Positions 47,701-60,498 of a DNA stretch of 64,000 bases are shown here, one piece after another. Under the pieces are notes generated by a model, which had not been told where the DNA came from, ran no database searches, and worked only from the letters and a program-made list of their open reading frames with translations. The position numbers and the translations under genes were made by a program. Positions within the stretch are counted from its first letter, which is position 1. Each line of letters begins with the position of its first letter. The DNA is from Dirofilaria immitis (lineage: Eukaryota > Nematoda > Chromadorea > Rhabditida > Onchocercidae). The stretch spans positions 4,882,501 to 4,946,500 of the forward strand of contig JAKNDB010000107.1 in NCBI GenBank assembly GCA_024305405.1. The letters run 5' to 3'.

Positions 47701-50700
47701 ATTTTTTTATTGGTTATTAGCATTTGCAGATTTCCCTTGCAACTAGATTCGGGACAAACCATTGATTGTACGGTTACCAAATATTTTTACGACAAATATC
47801 ATATGCAACTGAAGTATCCACATTTACCATGCCTTCAAGTAGGTCAAGAACAAAAGCATACTTATTTACCTCCAGAAGTGTGCAATATTGTTCCTGGCCA
47901 ACGTTGCATCAAGAAACTTACAGATACACAGACCAGTACAATGATTAAGGTATGATTTGTGAAATGAATCAACAAATCCTACTAATTTGATTTATTAGTA
48001 TGGTTTTTGAATAAAATCTATTAAATATAAAAAATTATTGATGATATAGGCGACAGCGCGATCTGCACCGGAACGTGAACGTGAAATATCAAATTTAGTT
48101 CGCAAAGCTGAATTCAACGCAGATCCATTTGCGCATGAATTTGGTATTGCAATAAATCCGGCGATGACAGAAGTAAGCTCATCATTGTATTTATCTTTTG
48201 TTCGCAGTGGATTACACTTTCATGTCAACATCACATCATCATATGTAACAAAATGATATTTATGCGTAACATAATTTAAGCTAAGATTCGCGTCCAGTTG
48301 CATAATATAGGATTTGATTATTCGAACATTTTAATTTAAGGTAAAAGGCCGTGTACTGAACGCTCCAAAATTGCTTTATGGTGGTCGTACGAAAGCAACA
48401 GCGCTACCCAACCAAGGCGTATGGGATATGCGTGGAAAGCAATTCCATACAGGTGTGGAGGTAAAAGTTTGGGCAATCGCATGTTTCGCACAGCAACAAC
48501 ATGTCAAAGAAAATGATCTCCGGTTAGTGAATTTTTATCATTGCAATAAGCTTGAAGTCTTCCATACGTAGTCCTTAATCTTGTGATTCGAACAGTAGTT
48601 ATTGTTGCTGTTTCAGCAATTTCACTACGCAATTACAACGAATCTCAAATGATGCGGGTATGCCGATCATGGGGCAACCATGCTTTTGCAAATACGCAGT
48701 TGGTGTTGATCAAGTAGAACCAATGTTTAAATACCTCAAAACATCATTTGTGAACATTCAGCTTGTTTGCGTTGTCCTGCCGGGCAAGACGCCAGTATAC
48801 GGTAATTAATTTAATTTTTTCTAATGCAAGTTTCCATGCACGTAAGTGTTGAACTGATGTGAGATGGATGAAAAATTGGAGTAAAAAAGTTTGAAGGAGC
48901 ACTATTTCAAATAAAATCAAGACTTTCCTTGGCTTGATAAATCATTGGCTATGAGAATAAGGTAGTATTACATGTAAAAAAATTGTTTGTCAATAGGAAA
49001 TAATTATATTTTTTATTTTGTTATTGAGAACTTTATGGATTCTAAGTATATTTGGAAAGAACATTCCATTGTCTTTTGATACAAGAAACAGTGCAGTTTA
49101 GATAACATCTTAACTTTCTAGTTTTCGATTTGGCTAAATTCTTATGGGATATTGTGACTTTCACATGCCAAAGTTATTTTATCTTCTTTAAATTTTATTT
49201 GATACAAGTTATTGCATATTTTTTTAAAGGTTTTGTAATTTAACAAAATTTTTTTTCAGCTGAAGTTAAACGAGTTGGTGATACAGTATTAGGCATTGCC
49301 ACTCAATGTGTGCAAGCCAAAAACGTAATCAAAACAACACCTCAGACTTTGTCTAATTTGTGTTTAAAAATGAATGTGAAGTTGGGTGGTGTGAATTCGA
49401 TTCTTCTACCCGCTGTTCGACCCAGAATTTTTACTGAACCAGGTAGGTCCATTAAATTATCTCACAATCATTGTGTTCACTGCCATCAACCTATTTGCGT
49501 TTACTTTCTGTACCAGTTAGTATCAATTTTTGTTAGAAATTAAGTAGACAACTAGTCTATTTACCAAGATGTTGTTATACGATGTAAACTTTGTTAAATA
49601 TAATGTTAATTTTGAATTTTATTTTGCAATTATATATTTGTATTGGCACATAATCTTTTTATAATATGATAAAAATAAAACCTTTGAATTTAAATACTTT
49701 TATTTGCAAGTAGTGTACGTATGAAATTTATTTTGTAATGCTTTTAGTGATATTCGTTTAACATTTCAGTAATATTCCTTGGTTGCGACATAACGCATCC
49801 TCCTGCTGGTGATTCACGTAAGCCGTCAATTGCGGCTGTTGTTGGAAGTATGGATGCTCATCCATCGCGCTATGCGGCTACCGTTCGTGTACAAGCTCAT
49901 CGGCAGGTAATAAAGTTGTTTTTATAAAAAAATCGTGAAATAGAAACACAATTTGTATTTTGCTTTTGTCATCCGAACAGATTTTTTCGAATCATTTTCT
50001 TTTTCAGGAAATAATTAGTGATCTTACATATATGGCACGCGAACTTCTTATTCAGTTTTATCGTTCCACTCGTTTTAAACCAACACGAATCATTATCTAT
50101 CGTGATGGTGTATCAGAAGGGCAGTTCTTCAACGTTAGTATTTTCAAGTCATGAAGTGTATGTCATTCAGAGCATAACATATATACAAAAGATTATCACT
50201 TCTCAGACTTATTCGTAGGTTTTGCAATATGAACTGCGGGCATTGCGTGAGTGTTGCATGTTGTTGGAGGAAGATTATCAACCCGGGATTACATTTATTG
50301 CTGTGCAAAAAGACATCATACCCGTTTGTTTGCGGTCGATAAGAAAGATCAGGTAATGCATTTATATTTAATGGATGATTACACTGGTTGAAGATTTTGA
50401 TATAAATTATATTAATTGTTAAAATAGCCTATAATATGTACTAATTGCTTTTGCTGAATAATGCGATTTTGTTCATTCATGCTGCTCTTTTTCTTCATAA
50501 TGCTTTTTTAGGTTGGAAAAGCTTTCAATATTCCGCCTGGAACAACAGTTGATGTTGGTATAACACATCCTACGGAATTTGACTTCTATCTTTGTTCGCA
50601 TGCAGGAATTCAGGTTCATTTTTTCAAATGTTTTTTACAAGCTTTGAGTATTACTTTATCTCTCCTTTATTTTGTTGCAGCATTTCTTTATTTTGAATAT

Positions 50701-51455
50701 AAGCGTAAAAATATTAATTGAAATCAGTGGTGTATTGAGGGTTCTGTATATTTTATCAATCACATATTTCGAATTTATTCGTACTTCCAATTTTGCTGAT
50801 ACTTAAAAAGTTGTACTCTCAACTCACCAAATATTGAAATGAAGAGCTGATAAGTGGATGTTCTGTTATAAGTAGTAGCTTATTTGTGAAATGCCCCATT
50901 GAACCAGCATAATGACATTTCCGAAATGTATGTTTTCAGGGAACATCTCGTCCTTCTCATTACCATGTTCTCTGGGATGATAATCAACTGAGTGCTGATG
51001 AGCTGCAGCAGTTGACATATCAGATGTGCCATACGTATGTCCGTTGTACAAGATCTGTTTCCATTCCTGCGCCAGCCTATTATGCGCATTTGGTAGCATT
51101 TAGAGCTCGTTACCATTTGGTTGATCGCGAACACGACAGGTATTTAAAGCTTATAACACAGACTATGCTTAGGCATATAATACATATTATTCCATTGAAT
51201 AACTGGAAAGTACCATGCTGAAGAAAATTCGAGTTTCATAATATTGCTTGCAATTGACGAATACGGAGATAGGAAATTCAATTTTTGGATAGGAGTTTTA
51301 AATAAATTATTTATTCTAACGTGCAAGAAAAACTTGTAATTTGCAGTGGCGAGGGTTCTCAACCATCTGGAACAAGCGAAGATACGACTTTGAGCAATAT
51401 GGCGCGTGCAGTTCAGGTTCATCCAGATGCTAACAATGTCATGTATTTCGCTTGA
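44779..51455 (+). CDS. alg-1: microRNA-class Argonaute (ALG-1/ALG-2 type)
   Basis: Core of the miRNA-induced silencing complex. Exons: 44779-44808, 45083-45259, 45410-45606, 45856-46015, 46092-46287, 46353-46459, 46586-46761, 47081-47306, 47730-47949, 48050-48172, 48341-48522, 48617-48801, 49260-49442, 49770-49906, 50008-50133, 50219-50352, 50512-50613, 50940-51139, 51347-51455; about 990 residues. Gln/Pro-rich N-terminus, then the AGO N domain ([14 protein letters not shown]), PAZ, MID and PIWI. All four slicer residues are visible: Asp in GCDITHPP, Glu in RQEIISDL, Asp in [10 protein letters not shown] and His in SHYHVLWDD. It ends in NVMYFA as AGO proteins do. One-base deficits: T3 at 45508-45510, C4 at 45562-45565, A5 at 50307-50311. 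With these, every exon phase agrees. ALG-1 and ALG-2 cannot be separated with confidence by eye. Confidence 0.96.
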
Positions 51456-54454
51456 AACTGAACCTCTTTGTTATTATTCTAAAGTTTTTTTCGTGCTGAG
51501 AATTATTCAGAATTATCCTCATACAGTTTATTTCGCTATTCTTTTCTGCAGTGTTTCGATTCATCAGTTTTTCATAATTCTTCTTGAATGGAATGAAGTC
51601 TTCACATAATTCATGCTCATAAGCATATCTGCTTTCTTCTGAATTTTTTATTTTCTCCTTAATAATTTCGAAAATGAATATGCGCATATGTACTATTAAA
51701 AGTCCATATTTTTTATTTTTATATTTCATTCTATTTTTAGAACTCGTTCGTTTTTTTTCTGTCTTTCAATTGGCAGATGCAGATCTTCATCTCCTTATCC
51801 AAAATTACTGAATTTGAATGTAGACTCAATTAGCTGAATAGCTTGGAACGAAAATGCGATAACCTCATTCAGCTCTAAGCTTTACATGATTTCATTATCA
51901 GAATTCATTATCAGAACCTCTCTTCATTCTTGTTCTTTAATTTTCGTATCTTGATTATTGCACCATTTTCTCAGACAAAGAGTAATTTTGCTTTCATATA
52001 GGAAGAAGCAGAAGGTTTTATTATAATTCATAGATCCGTCTCCTAATTTAGACATTTTCTATTTTTGGACAGATGCGACTGAACTATCATATTTTTCTAT
52101 GCAAGAAGCTTGTTTTTAAATAATTTTTATCTAAATCTTTTAGTAAATAACTAGTAACGAAGATGTTTTATTTCTATTATCCTTGCAGTAATCATTTAAA
52201 TAGATTTTCTTGAGTAGTCAACATCGTTTTTTACGTATCTTATTTTCTTATTTCCATGCACTTACATATTGCTTTAAATGTTCCAGGAAGGAAGGGGTGT
52301 ATGATGAGGATTAGGGAGTTCTGATTGTCACATACTATGCCTCTGATCTAATACATTTAGGCATCATTTTGTCCATGGTTTTGAAAAGTTTATTCCGAGA
52401 AATAGGCATCGAACTAATGATACAAATAGTACAGCGTGAACCGTGCCGTGACGATATACAAGTGTGGTCGACCGCCATCCATTTTAAACGGCGGCCTAGG
52501 CCGGGAAAATTGTGTCACAGGCATGACTCCGTTACTTATTTGTATTGGATCCGCCGAAAAATGAATTCATACGAATAACTAGAATAAGCTACGAAGATGC
52601 GATGTAAAGCCATAAATCGTTTCAATTTTTGACTTTCGCAAATAATATCATCATTGTTGTGCAGTCTGGTCCAGTATATGTAAAAATGACAAGCAGTTGT
52701 CTTTCTTTGTCGGTACTACTGCCATCTCTGTTTTCTTCATTTCTTTGCTTATCTCTAGCAGTGTATTATTAAATGAAGTGTTGGTTATGATGGAGATGTT
52801 TTAACATTCTTTGCGCCTTTCAATTTTCCATTCCGGTTCACTTCACTTCCAGTGAAGCCCACTTCGAGGCGATTGTTACCATTCGGTTTTATAGCAAGAA
52901 ATATTTGTCATTAGAGAGTTCTAAATCGACTTGTTAAAAAAGAAATACTTTTGAATTTAGATCTGGATATTTCATCATTGTTATGCATGCCTAGGTTAAT
53001 CCTCGTTTTCCTAGGAATCCCGGTTATAAGCGACTCTCCCGATGCTATTCAGTTCAGTTTTGTATAATTCTTTGAACCGATCCATCTTCTGTACTAATGA
53101 ACAACTATGGAATCTCCCTGCTGATAATCTATTCTCCTTCCTACTTGGCTATAAATGATTCTTTTAAGTTTAAGTCCCACTTTTCTCTGAAACTATTCTT
53201 CCATTTTAGTATTTTAAAGTTTTATTTTTTATGGCAGCAAATCTAAATTGTCTATATTTCATGTTTTTTAAGTTTGTTGCAATAAATCATTTTTATTTTT
53301 CATGCAGTCTTGTTTTGTATGTTAATCAGTTAGAGTTAATTGCACTAGTTAACTAATTAATGAAACGGCAATTCTAAAATTCAGAGCTATTTATGGTTTG
53401 AAAGGTCTTTTTGAGATGGACTGTTGATTTTTAAATGAAGAAAGACTGTCAAAGAACTCTTAATAAAATCCTTATTCTGAAAAGGTATTAATAGTTTCGG
53501 AAAATATTCGGGGAGGATAAATACAGACAGTTTATGCTGCTTTATCATTACAGATCGGTAAAATAGGGCAGGGGAAATGAGCATGGGTTTCATGGTAGGG
53601 TGGAGGAAAGGATTGTTTGACGATGATTTGTGAAGACGGAAAATGATTCCTATACGATTCGTATCACAGAAGTGTCGGAATAAATTGATGAGTGAATTGA
53701 TTACATTCATTGTATCTCCAACATCTTTTATTTGGTGGTTTGGTCGTTTGAAGTTGCGACAAAAGTTGATTAGCTTAATTTTTTTATTTTGTTGTAATTA
53801 CATCAATAATGATAGGTGTACCAGTGTGCTTAATGCTTAACAAAATAGAGATGTGACGATATTGGAAATGACAAATATGCTAAGTTTATTATTAGTGGAT
53901 TTTTGATATATATTTATAGCTACAGTGACAAATAGAAATATCCGTCCAGGATTTGATTGAAATTGAGCAATTTGGCAAGGATTATTAAGATTAGGTATAA
54001 TCCATTAATTTCAAGAAAACTATATTTAAACTTTGATGCATTAATGGGAATTATTGAAATTTGCTGATTATGTCCCAAGGAATCATGGCTTTAACTTTGG
54101 GAGAAGACTGTACTTATCACATTACACAGTTTAAATATTATTCATCGATGATAACGAATGTGGCTTTTAGAAATATATTGCTTTTACCGTGAAATTGATC
54201 GCTAAAATGGCGACACTTAAAACGAAATCATGTATGTAATATGAATTTATTATTTTATAAATGATGAAAATATATCCATTTGCATTTTATCATTTCATGC
54301 AAAATTATTCTTTCGATGTATAATTGATTATCATATCTAAAAATATTTCAGCTTATATGTTATCAAATTGAAATTAAAATAGGAATTAGCTTTAGCAAAA
54401 TAATAAATCGTTATCTCGCTCTTCGTCACAATCATTTTGTATGCTTTTTTTTAG
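51456..54454. other. 3-kb stretch downstream of the Argonaute
   Basis: Probably includes the Argonaute 3' UTR and an unseen first exon of the MSP-domain gene. A GC-richer patch near 52430-52570 contains a CGGCCTAGGCCG palindrome and a 69-codon open frame that resembles nothing I know. No microRNA or RNA gene was recognised. Confidence 0.45.
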
Positions 54455-56126
54455 CAATCTCTTCACTTTCTCCCGTTGTAACGAATACTTCGCCAGTTTA
54501 TATTACAATTGAACCTGAACAATTAATTTTTCAAGAAAATAATTCTAAAATGAGCAATGCTTCATTGCGTATAATGTCTGTTATTATTCATATTTTCATG
54601 TAAAATTTATCATAAAATGTAAGCAATGTATATTCGAGTATTATATTATAAGCACATTATTCATTACAAAAAGAGTTATAAATTAAATAGTTATCAAGTT
54701 TATTTAAAAATTTTTCAAAAATATTTCTCACCAATTTTAAGTAATATTATTAAACTGATTTAGAAATGTTAGCCGTTTACGTATAGCATTTCGAATTCGT
54801 ACTAATGCTCCAACGCAATATATCGTTATGCCATCTGTTGGTTTCCTATCTGCAAATGAAAGTATTGATGTAAATTCTTAAAAGATCGCTCTAATATTTC
54901 TATTCTTTATTGATTGATTGATTGCCTGATTGTTTAACAAGGAAGTTAAATGCTTAGTCTTCATTTAAGTTAAGGTATTAATAACAAATATGAATATAAG
55001 ACAATATCATCGACGACATCGATTCATAATTCAAGCTATGAAAGTTAAAGGAAGTGATCAAAATCGTAGGAAAATATGGAATGATTCAAGGGCTGAAAAT
55101 TTGGGTTTAATTCAATGTATACGACTTTCTACATTGTTAGTGCCTTTAATTAATTCCAAATGATACACTTTATTTCTTCTATCTATAAATAAATTATGAA
55201 ATTAGATATTACTTGCATGAGAAATATAAAATTTCTAAATGCATGATAAAATGTGAAGAGATGTGATGTGATTGACAAAATTCATACCTATTTTATTTCT
55301 TTTATTTATATCATTTATTAGCATATTCGTTTCATTTTGAATATAGAAATGACTTGCGTATATTATTGAATGCGATGGATTAAACTTTCAATGACATTAA
55401 TGCTTTATCTAAAGAAAAATAAGCCGGAAACGACTAGAAGAATTGGAAGAATTAAGAAATGATGAATTCAATCAATTAACAATATCTTCTAATTCTGAAA
55501 CGGGCGAATCAGAAACAATATCGCTGCAAGAGCAGATAATGACTGATAAAGAAAAGTTGTCTAAAATCGATGAATTAAACAAACAGATTGACAATAAATT
55601 AGGTTCTTTTCTTGTTTTCTTATTTTCGTCCTAAAGAAAATGAAATATGTCTGTCAATAATGATAAGGTCTTCATAAAATTTGATTCATTAAGGTTGTCT
55701 TATCATATCATTCTGTAATAAGAATAATTTGAATCAATTTCGCAAACAGATATATATGTTTACGAAATTTGCATGCAGAAGAGAAGAAAAAGAATGCCAA
55801 AGTTTAATACAAGCAGTAAATGAAGTTAAAAGATTGAAATCAATTTGGATCGAGCAACAGTGCAATGTGATGATCTCAACAAAGCGATCATTTCCCAAGA
55901 AGATCAGCAAAAGATTAGTTTTAATTTAGTTTGTCTTAAATTAAATTTAGGTTAATATAATTTATATATATATGATTTAAAGTGATTTTTTTAACTATAA
56001 GATTGCTTGAAGGATAAATGATTGAATGATCATTCATTGAAGAATTGAAATTAATTTTAGATTATTGAAGAAAAATTGGCAAAAATCGATGCCATTTTGG
56101 ATGCATCGAAGATTAAAATGGAGTAA
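54455..56126 (+). CDS. MSP-domain protein with C-terminal coiled coil (5' end unresolved)
   Basis: Exons: 54455-54568, 54774-54869, 54975-55135, 55424-55602, 55779-about 55917, 56061-56126. The first three form a major-sperm-protein immunoglobulin-like fold as in VAP proteins: VYITIEPEQLIFQENN, NVSRLRIAFRIRTNAPTQYI, PSVGFLSANESIDV, NMNIRQYHRRHRFIIQAM. The rest is charged and heptad-like (RKRLEELEELRNDEF, LSKIDELNKQIDNKL, IIEEKLAKIDAILDASKIKM). No C-terminal membrane anchor is seen, unlike VAP. No start Met is found in the first exon, so an upstream exon is missing. The junctions after exons 1 and 4 are one base out of phase, and exon 5 changes frame near 55868, in line with the one-base errors elsewhere. 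Possibly a cytoskeletal or sperm-related protein; that is inference from the family. Confidence 0.72.
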
Positions 56127-57787
56127 CTTCTCAATTTAAATTCTAATGTAATAATTTAAATTTTAAACAAAAAGTTAATAAACAAACGTATTTCGACATA
56201 TTTTTTTGTCTGTTATAAACTTTTTTCTATTAATATTAATGAAATTTCGAAGCTATAAAAGATTTAAAGAAAATAAAGTTGATTAAAATTGAAATAATTA
56301 GATGCATGGGAAGAAAAAATTAGATGAAGAAATTGAAAAATATTGATAACTGAAAAATAATTTTTCAAAATTTTAACTTTAATTCGAAACAAATTTATCG
56401 AAGAATCTGTATATATTTTATTCGTTATATTCGTAACATTATTTGTTTTATGAAGCTATTTTTTATGATATAACTTATATATACTATTTAAAGATCACAA
56501 GTGGTGTAAAATTCATATCATAATTGAATTTTTACTCTTTTAATTAAGTAAACATATGTAGTATTGCATAATAAATCAAAAACGATAATTAGTTTTTTTT
56601 TACTTTTTCGAATATTTTCTGGAAAATAGTGTATTTTGACCTAATTCAGAATAAACTTATACTATTTTTCATTTTTTTCGTTATTCCAAATTTTACAGGG
56701 CAGAATTATAATTAGTGAATCATTAGAAATTAAAAAAATGAAATTAAGCAAAGAAAATTTACAACTATCGTTTTTCTTCTGCAAACTTGAATGATGATTA
56801 AAAAATGATAGTGAAATATGATAAAATAGTGAAATTGTCGATAATAATTTGAAGCACTATGATTTCATTTTTTTCAGAACACACGATAAATTAAATTATA
56901 TCTTTTACCCTTGATTAACAAAGGTGGTAGCAATTTAGAAGTTGTACTGTAGATACTACTGTTATTACATTTATGTCATTAGATGACAATTTAGATATCT
57001 ATATCTTTGATTTGTCGCTTATCTTGATGATATGACGTTTAAATGTGTCAAGTGCTCTTGAAGTGCTGCTAAAGAAGATGACCGCGAACTGCTTGATTAA
57101 TTGTCCAATAAATGAAGAAACATTTGAATAAAGAATATTTATTGAAGTGATGGGAAAAAATTGAATTCAAATATATCTTCAAGTTTTGTCTAGTAAAATT
57201 CGGTGAAATCAATATGCTAAGAATCGGCTAACATTATTAGAAACTGAGTAATTATGAAATGATAATAAAAAGTAGAGAAGAAGTTCTCATTCATAACTCA
57301 AACATCAAATATCATAATTAAATTAACTCTGTTGTCAGGAAAAAGTCTTGGACAAAATATCCGATTAAGGATATAAGGTTACCTCTCGAGATATTCAAAA
57401 ATGAGAATTCAAAATCATCATCTTATATATATTTATACTAGCCAAAGTTTTCGATTTATAGATATTTTTAATATTTTGCAAGCAAAGTTATGAAATAAAG
57501 GGGTGAATTTAAAGAAATTGAATCTTATGAAAAAGAGTATTTTGATACTTATTAAAGGAAAAAAATTATTGTGAATAAAACCAACTATTATATAATATAT
57601 CTTTTATTTCTGAATGATTTCATGCTTATTAAAAAGCATTCACTTTCATTCAAATTCAGAAATGTCAAATCATATTATTTGCTATCCATAACTGTTTATT
57701 TTAATTTATAATATCTTATACTTTAATCATTTTGTTGTTTCTTAAGGCAACAAGTCAAGTAAATATTTTTAATAATTTATTTAAATT
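56127..57787. other. intergenic region, no gene seen
   Basis: AT-rich spacer after the MSP-domain gene. A short coding-like run around 57055-57105 (SAAKEDDRELLD in one frame) is too small to call. Nothing else was recognised. Confidence 0.5.
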
Positions 57788-58206
57788 TTAATTATTTTTC
57801 CATTTCATTGAACAATCAAAAATTATAATTTCTTTAATATTTACAAAAATGAAACGCAATATCATTTTATAAATCCGTTTCTCCAAAACCCTTATAATGT
57901 CAAAACATCGAGTAGTAATGTAATTCGATTGCAAAGTATTTATATCTTCCTCGATATTACTTATTTTAGTACTTTGATAATAATATAACATGAACGACTG
58001 AATTATCTCTATACTACTATCAGATTCACAATATTGTGTATAACTTCGCCAATTCAATATCATCTTCATCATTATCATCAGTGAATATGAGTGTATTAGC
58101 AAGCACATCAATGCGACAATATATTATCATTATCATCATTACCATCAATATCGTCTGAACCAATTTCCATTTCAACATTTGCTTCAACTTCAACTTTTTT
58201 CAGCAT
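57788..58206 (-). other. possible exon(s) of an unknown gene
   Basis: On the minus strand an ATG at 58206 opens a short acidic segment (EMEIGSDDIDGNDDNDN), which is followed in shifted frames by DDNDEDDIELAKLYTI and then by a segment with DSSIEIIQSFMLYYYQSTK and NIEEDINTLQSN running to 57788. The frame changes are like those in confirmed genes of this window, and the composition is more protein-like than the flanks. No family is recognised, no splice sites were settled, and chance is not excluded. Confidence 0.25.
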
Positions 58207-58973
58207 CAAAAGAGGTAAAGTTTTACTTAATTATTCAGAAGACAATAATTATATTTAAGTAAATATTTTATTTGCACAAACAATAAAACATCAAAAATTT
58301 TAAAGAAAAGTAAAGGAAAAACGAATAATTTAATTGGAAAAAAGCAGCGATTGAAAACACAAATGTAATTGAATTTTTGATTTAAAAAAAAGGCATAAGT
58401 ACAATCACTAATTTATCTTTTCATACAATTTGCTTCGATCAAATATTATAAAAACATTGAGCTGATAGAAAGAATTTAATCGCTTAAACTGTTTCTAAAA
58501 TAAATTTTATAATGCTATCATTGAAATCACTATTATCAATTAACGTTATTCAATATAAAGTACATACTATTTTAATCAATTTTCATCAATTTTTATTTTT
58601 ATCTTCAAATATGTTGTATGATGAAAATTATTTTTAAGAAATTTTAAAAGAATTTTTTCAAAAAAAAAGGAATAATGAAATTGTTAAATTGTTTCTAAAG
58701 ATGATGAAAAAAATGAAATTAGCAAATTCTACAACAACATACGATTAAAAAATAATGCGAAATATTAACGGCGATTTGATATAAAATTATTACAATGCTA
58801 ATAAATATAAATTTACTTCCTAATTAATTGTTATTGAATTAATACTATCAAATCAATCAGTGATATATTTATCAAATCAATTAATAATCTATTCAACAAT
58901 ATTGCACATCATTTGATAAAATGAATATAAGAAAAGAAGAAATATGAACATTATTTATGAATTAAAAAATTTT

Positions 58974-60459
58974 TTATGGGAAATGAAAACGTGGTATTCG
59001 AACTCGTTTTCGTATTTTATTTGACATTGTTATTGGTCGTGAACGATTATTCTTACGGTAATATAAATTACATGCACTAAATGAATAATATTTAATTAAT
59101 TATTTGTGGTAATTATTACTTGCTATCATAAATAAATTTAATTATATAGAAAAGATAAGATAAGGACAAATAATTAACAGCATGAAATTAGTTTCTGATG
59201 CATTGTTAGTTGAATGGTCAATACTTGAAATATCATCATATCATTGGTATCTATTCTAAATAAAATAAATAAACATACTTGCACTCTATAGCTCCTGTAT
59301 TGCTACGACGCCATAATGTCGTCTCCTTCGTACCACAGTTTGAGCATATCGAATTAATATGTGTACTGATTGGCTATAATAGTATTTAATTATTTATTAT
59401 TTGTTATAAAATTTCCAATTTTATGCTTTTGATAATAATATTCGGCGAATATCTATGCAAATTTTGGTTATAAAAAGGTTAAATATGCACTAAGGTCACA
59501 TATAGTTGATGGAAAAAGATAATCATCGTTTATTATGATATGCATTATTGAGAAACTGTGAAATTTTTTTGTAATAATCATAAATCGTGAAATCATTTAA
59601 AAAGACTACATTCTGTTTAGATTAATTTCTCAAATAATCAAATAATAATTATTTACAACCTTTTTCTTGAAATTGATAGCAACATTTAATGGCGAATTAT
59701 TATTATTATTACTATTATTATTATTAGTTGCAAAGAATTCTTCAAACAATTCCGATGATGATATTGATGGTGAAATACTTCTATTTGCCATTTCAGTAGG
59801 TTGTTGTTGCATGCATATTACCTATAATTATTATTAGCATAATACTTATTGTTAATACAATATATATTGAAATTGTTTGTCTTTTTAAAATGATTAATTA
59901 TTAGTAACATTAATTTTCCCTATTTCTTTAAGAAATCATTCATTCGGATGGATGAAAGAAAAAAATTTATAACAAATAAAAGTATATTTATTTTCAAATT
60001 AACTTTAATTTAAATGTTATTATATTGTTAAAATTAGAAAAAAACCTTGCAATTTTATTTTCAAAATTGAAATAATTTTCCGCTAAAATGAATAAATGAA
60101 AAGTTATACTGGAATCGACTTTATTTAATTTTTTCAGTAGATTAAATGATAAAGTTAAAAACCTGTTCAGCATATGGACAGGTTTGATTTTTGAAAGTGA
60201 CCATTGATGGCATAATATTTCTTGGCGAAAGCATTCCATTGGACTAAAAATTAAAATCAAAAAGACAAAATCCTTAGACTGACAATGAGAAAAAAATAAT
60301 TCAATCTGAAACAATAGCTGAATTTATTTTAACAACTTTTTAATTATTCTTCAACCTAATTTTCGCCACAGGAATGAATTAAAGTCTTGAAATCTATTTA
60401 GTAAAAAATATTTTAATTTCAAAAATTGCTTGTCAGACATACCGATGGTAGCAGGATAT

Positions 60460-60498
<39 letters not shown>

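Noticed and set aside
52369..52578. 69-codon open frame in a GC-richer patch
   Set aside because: No recognisable motif, splice signals or neighbouring exons; the patch contains a palindrome that may explain the composition.
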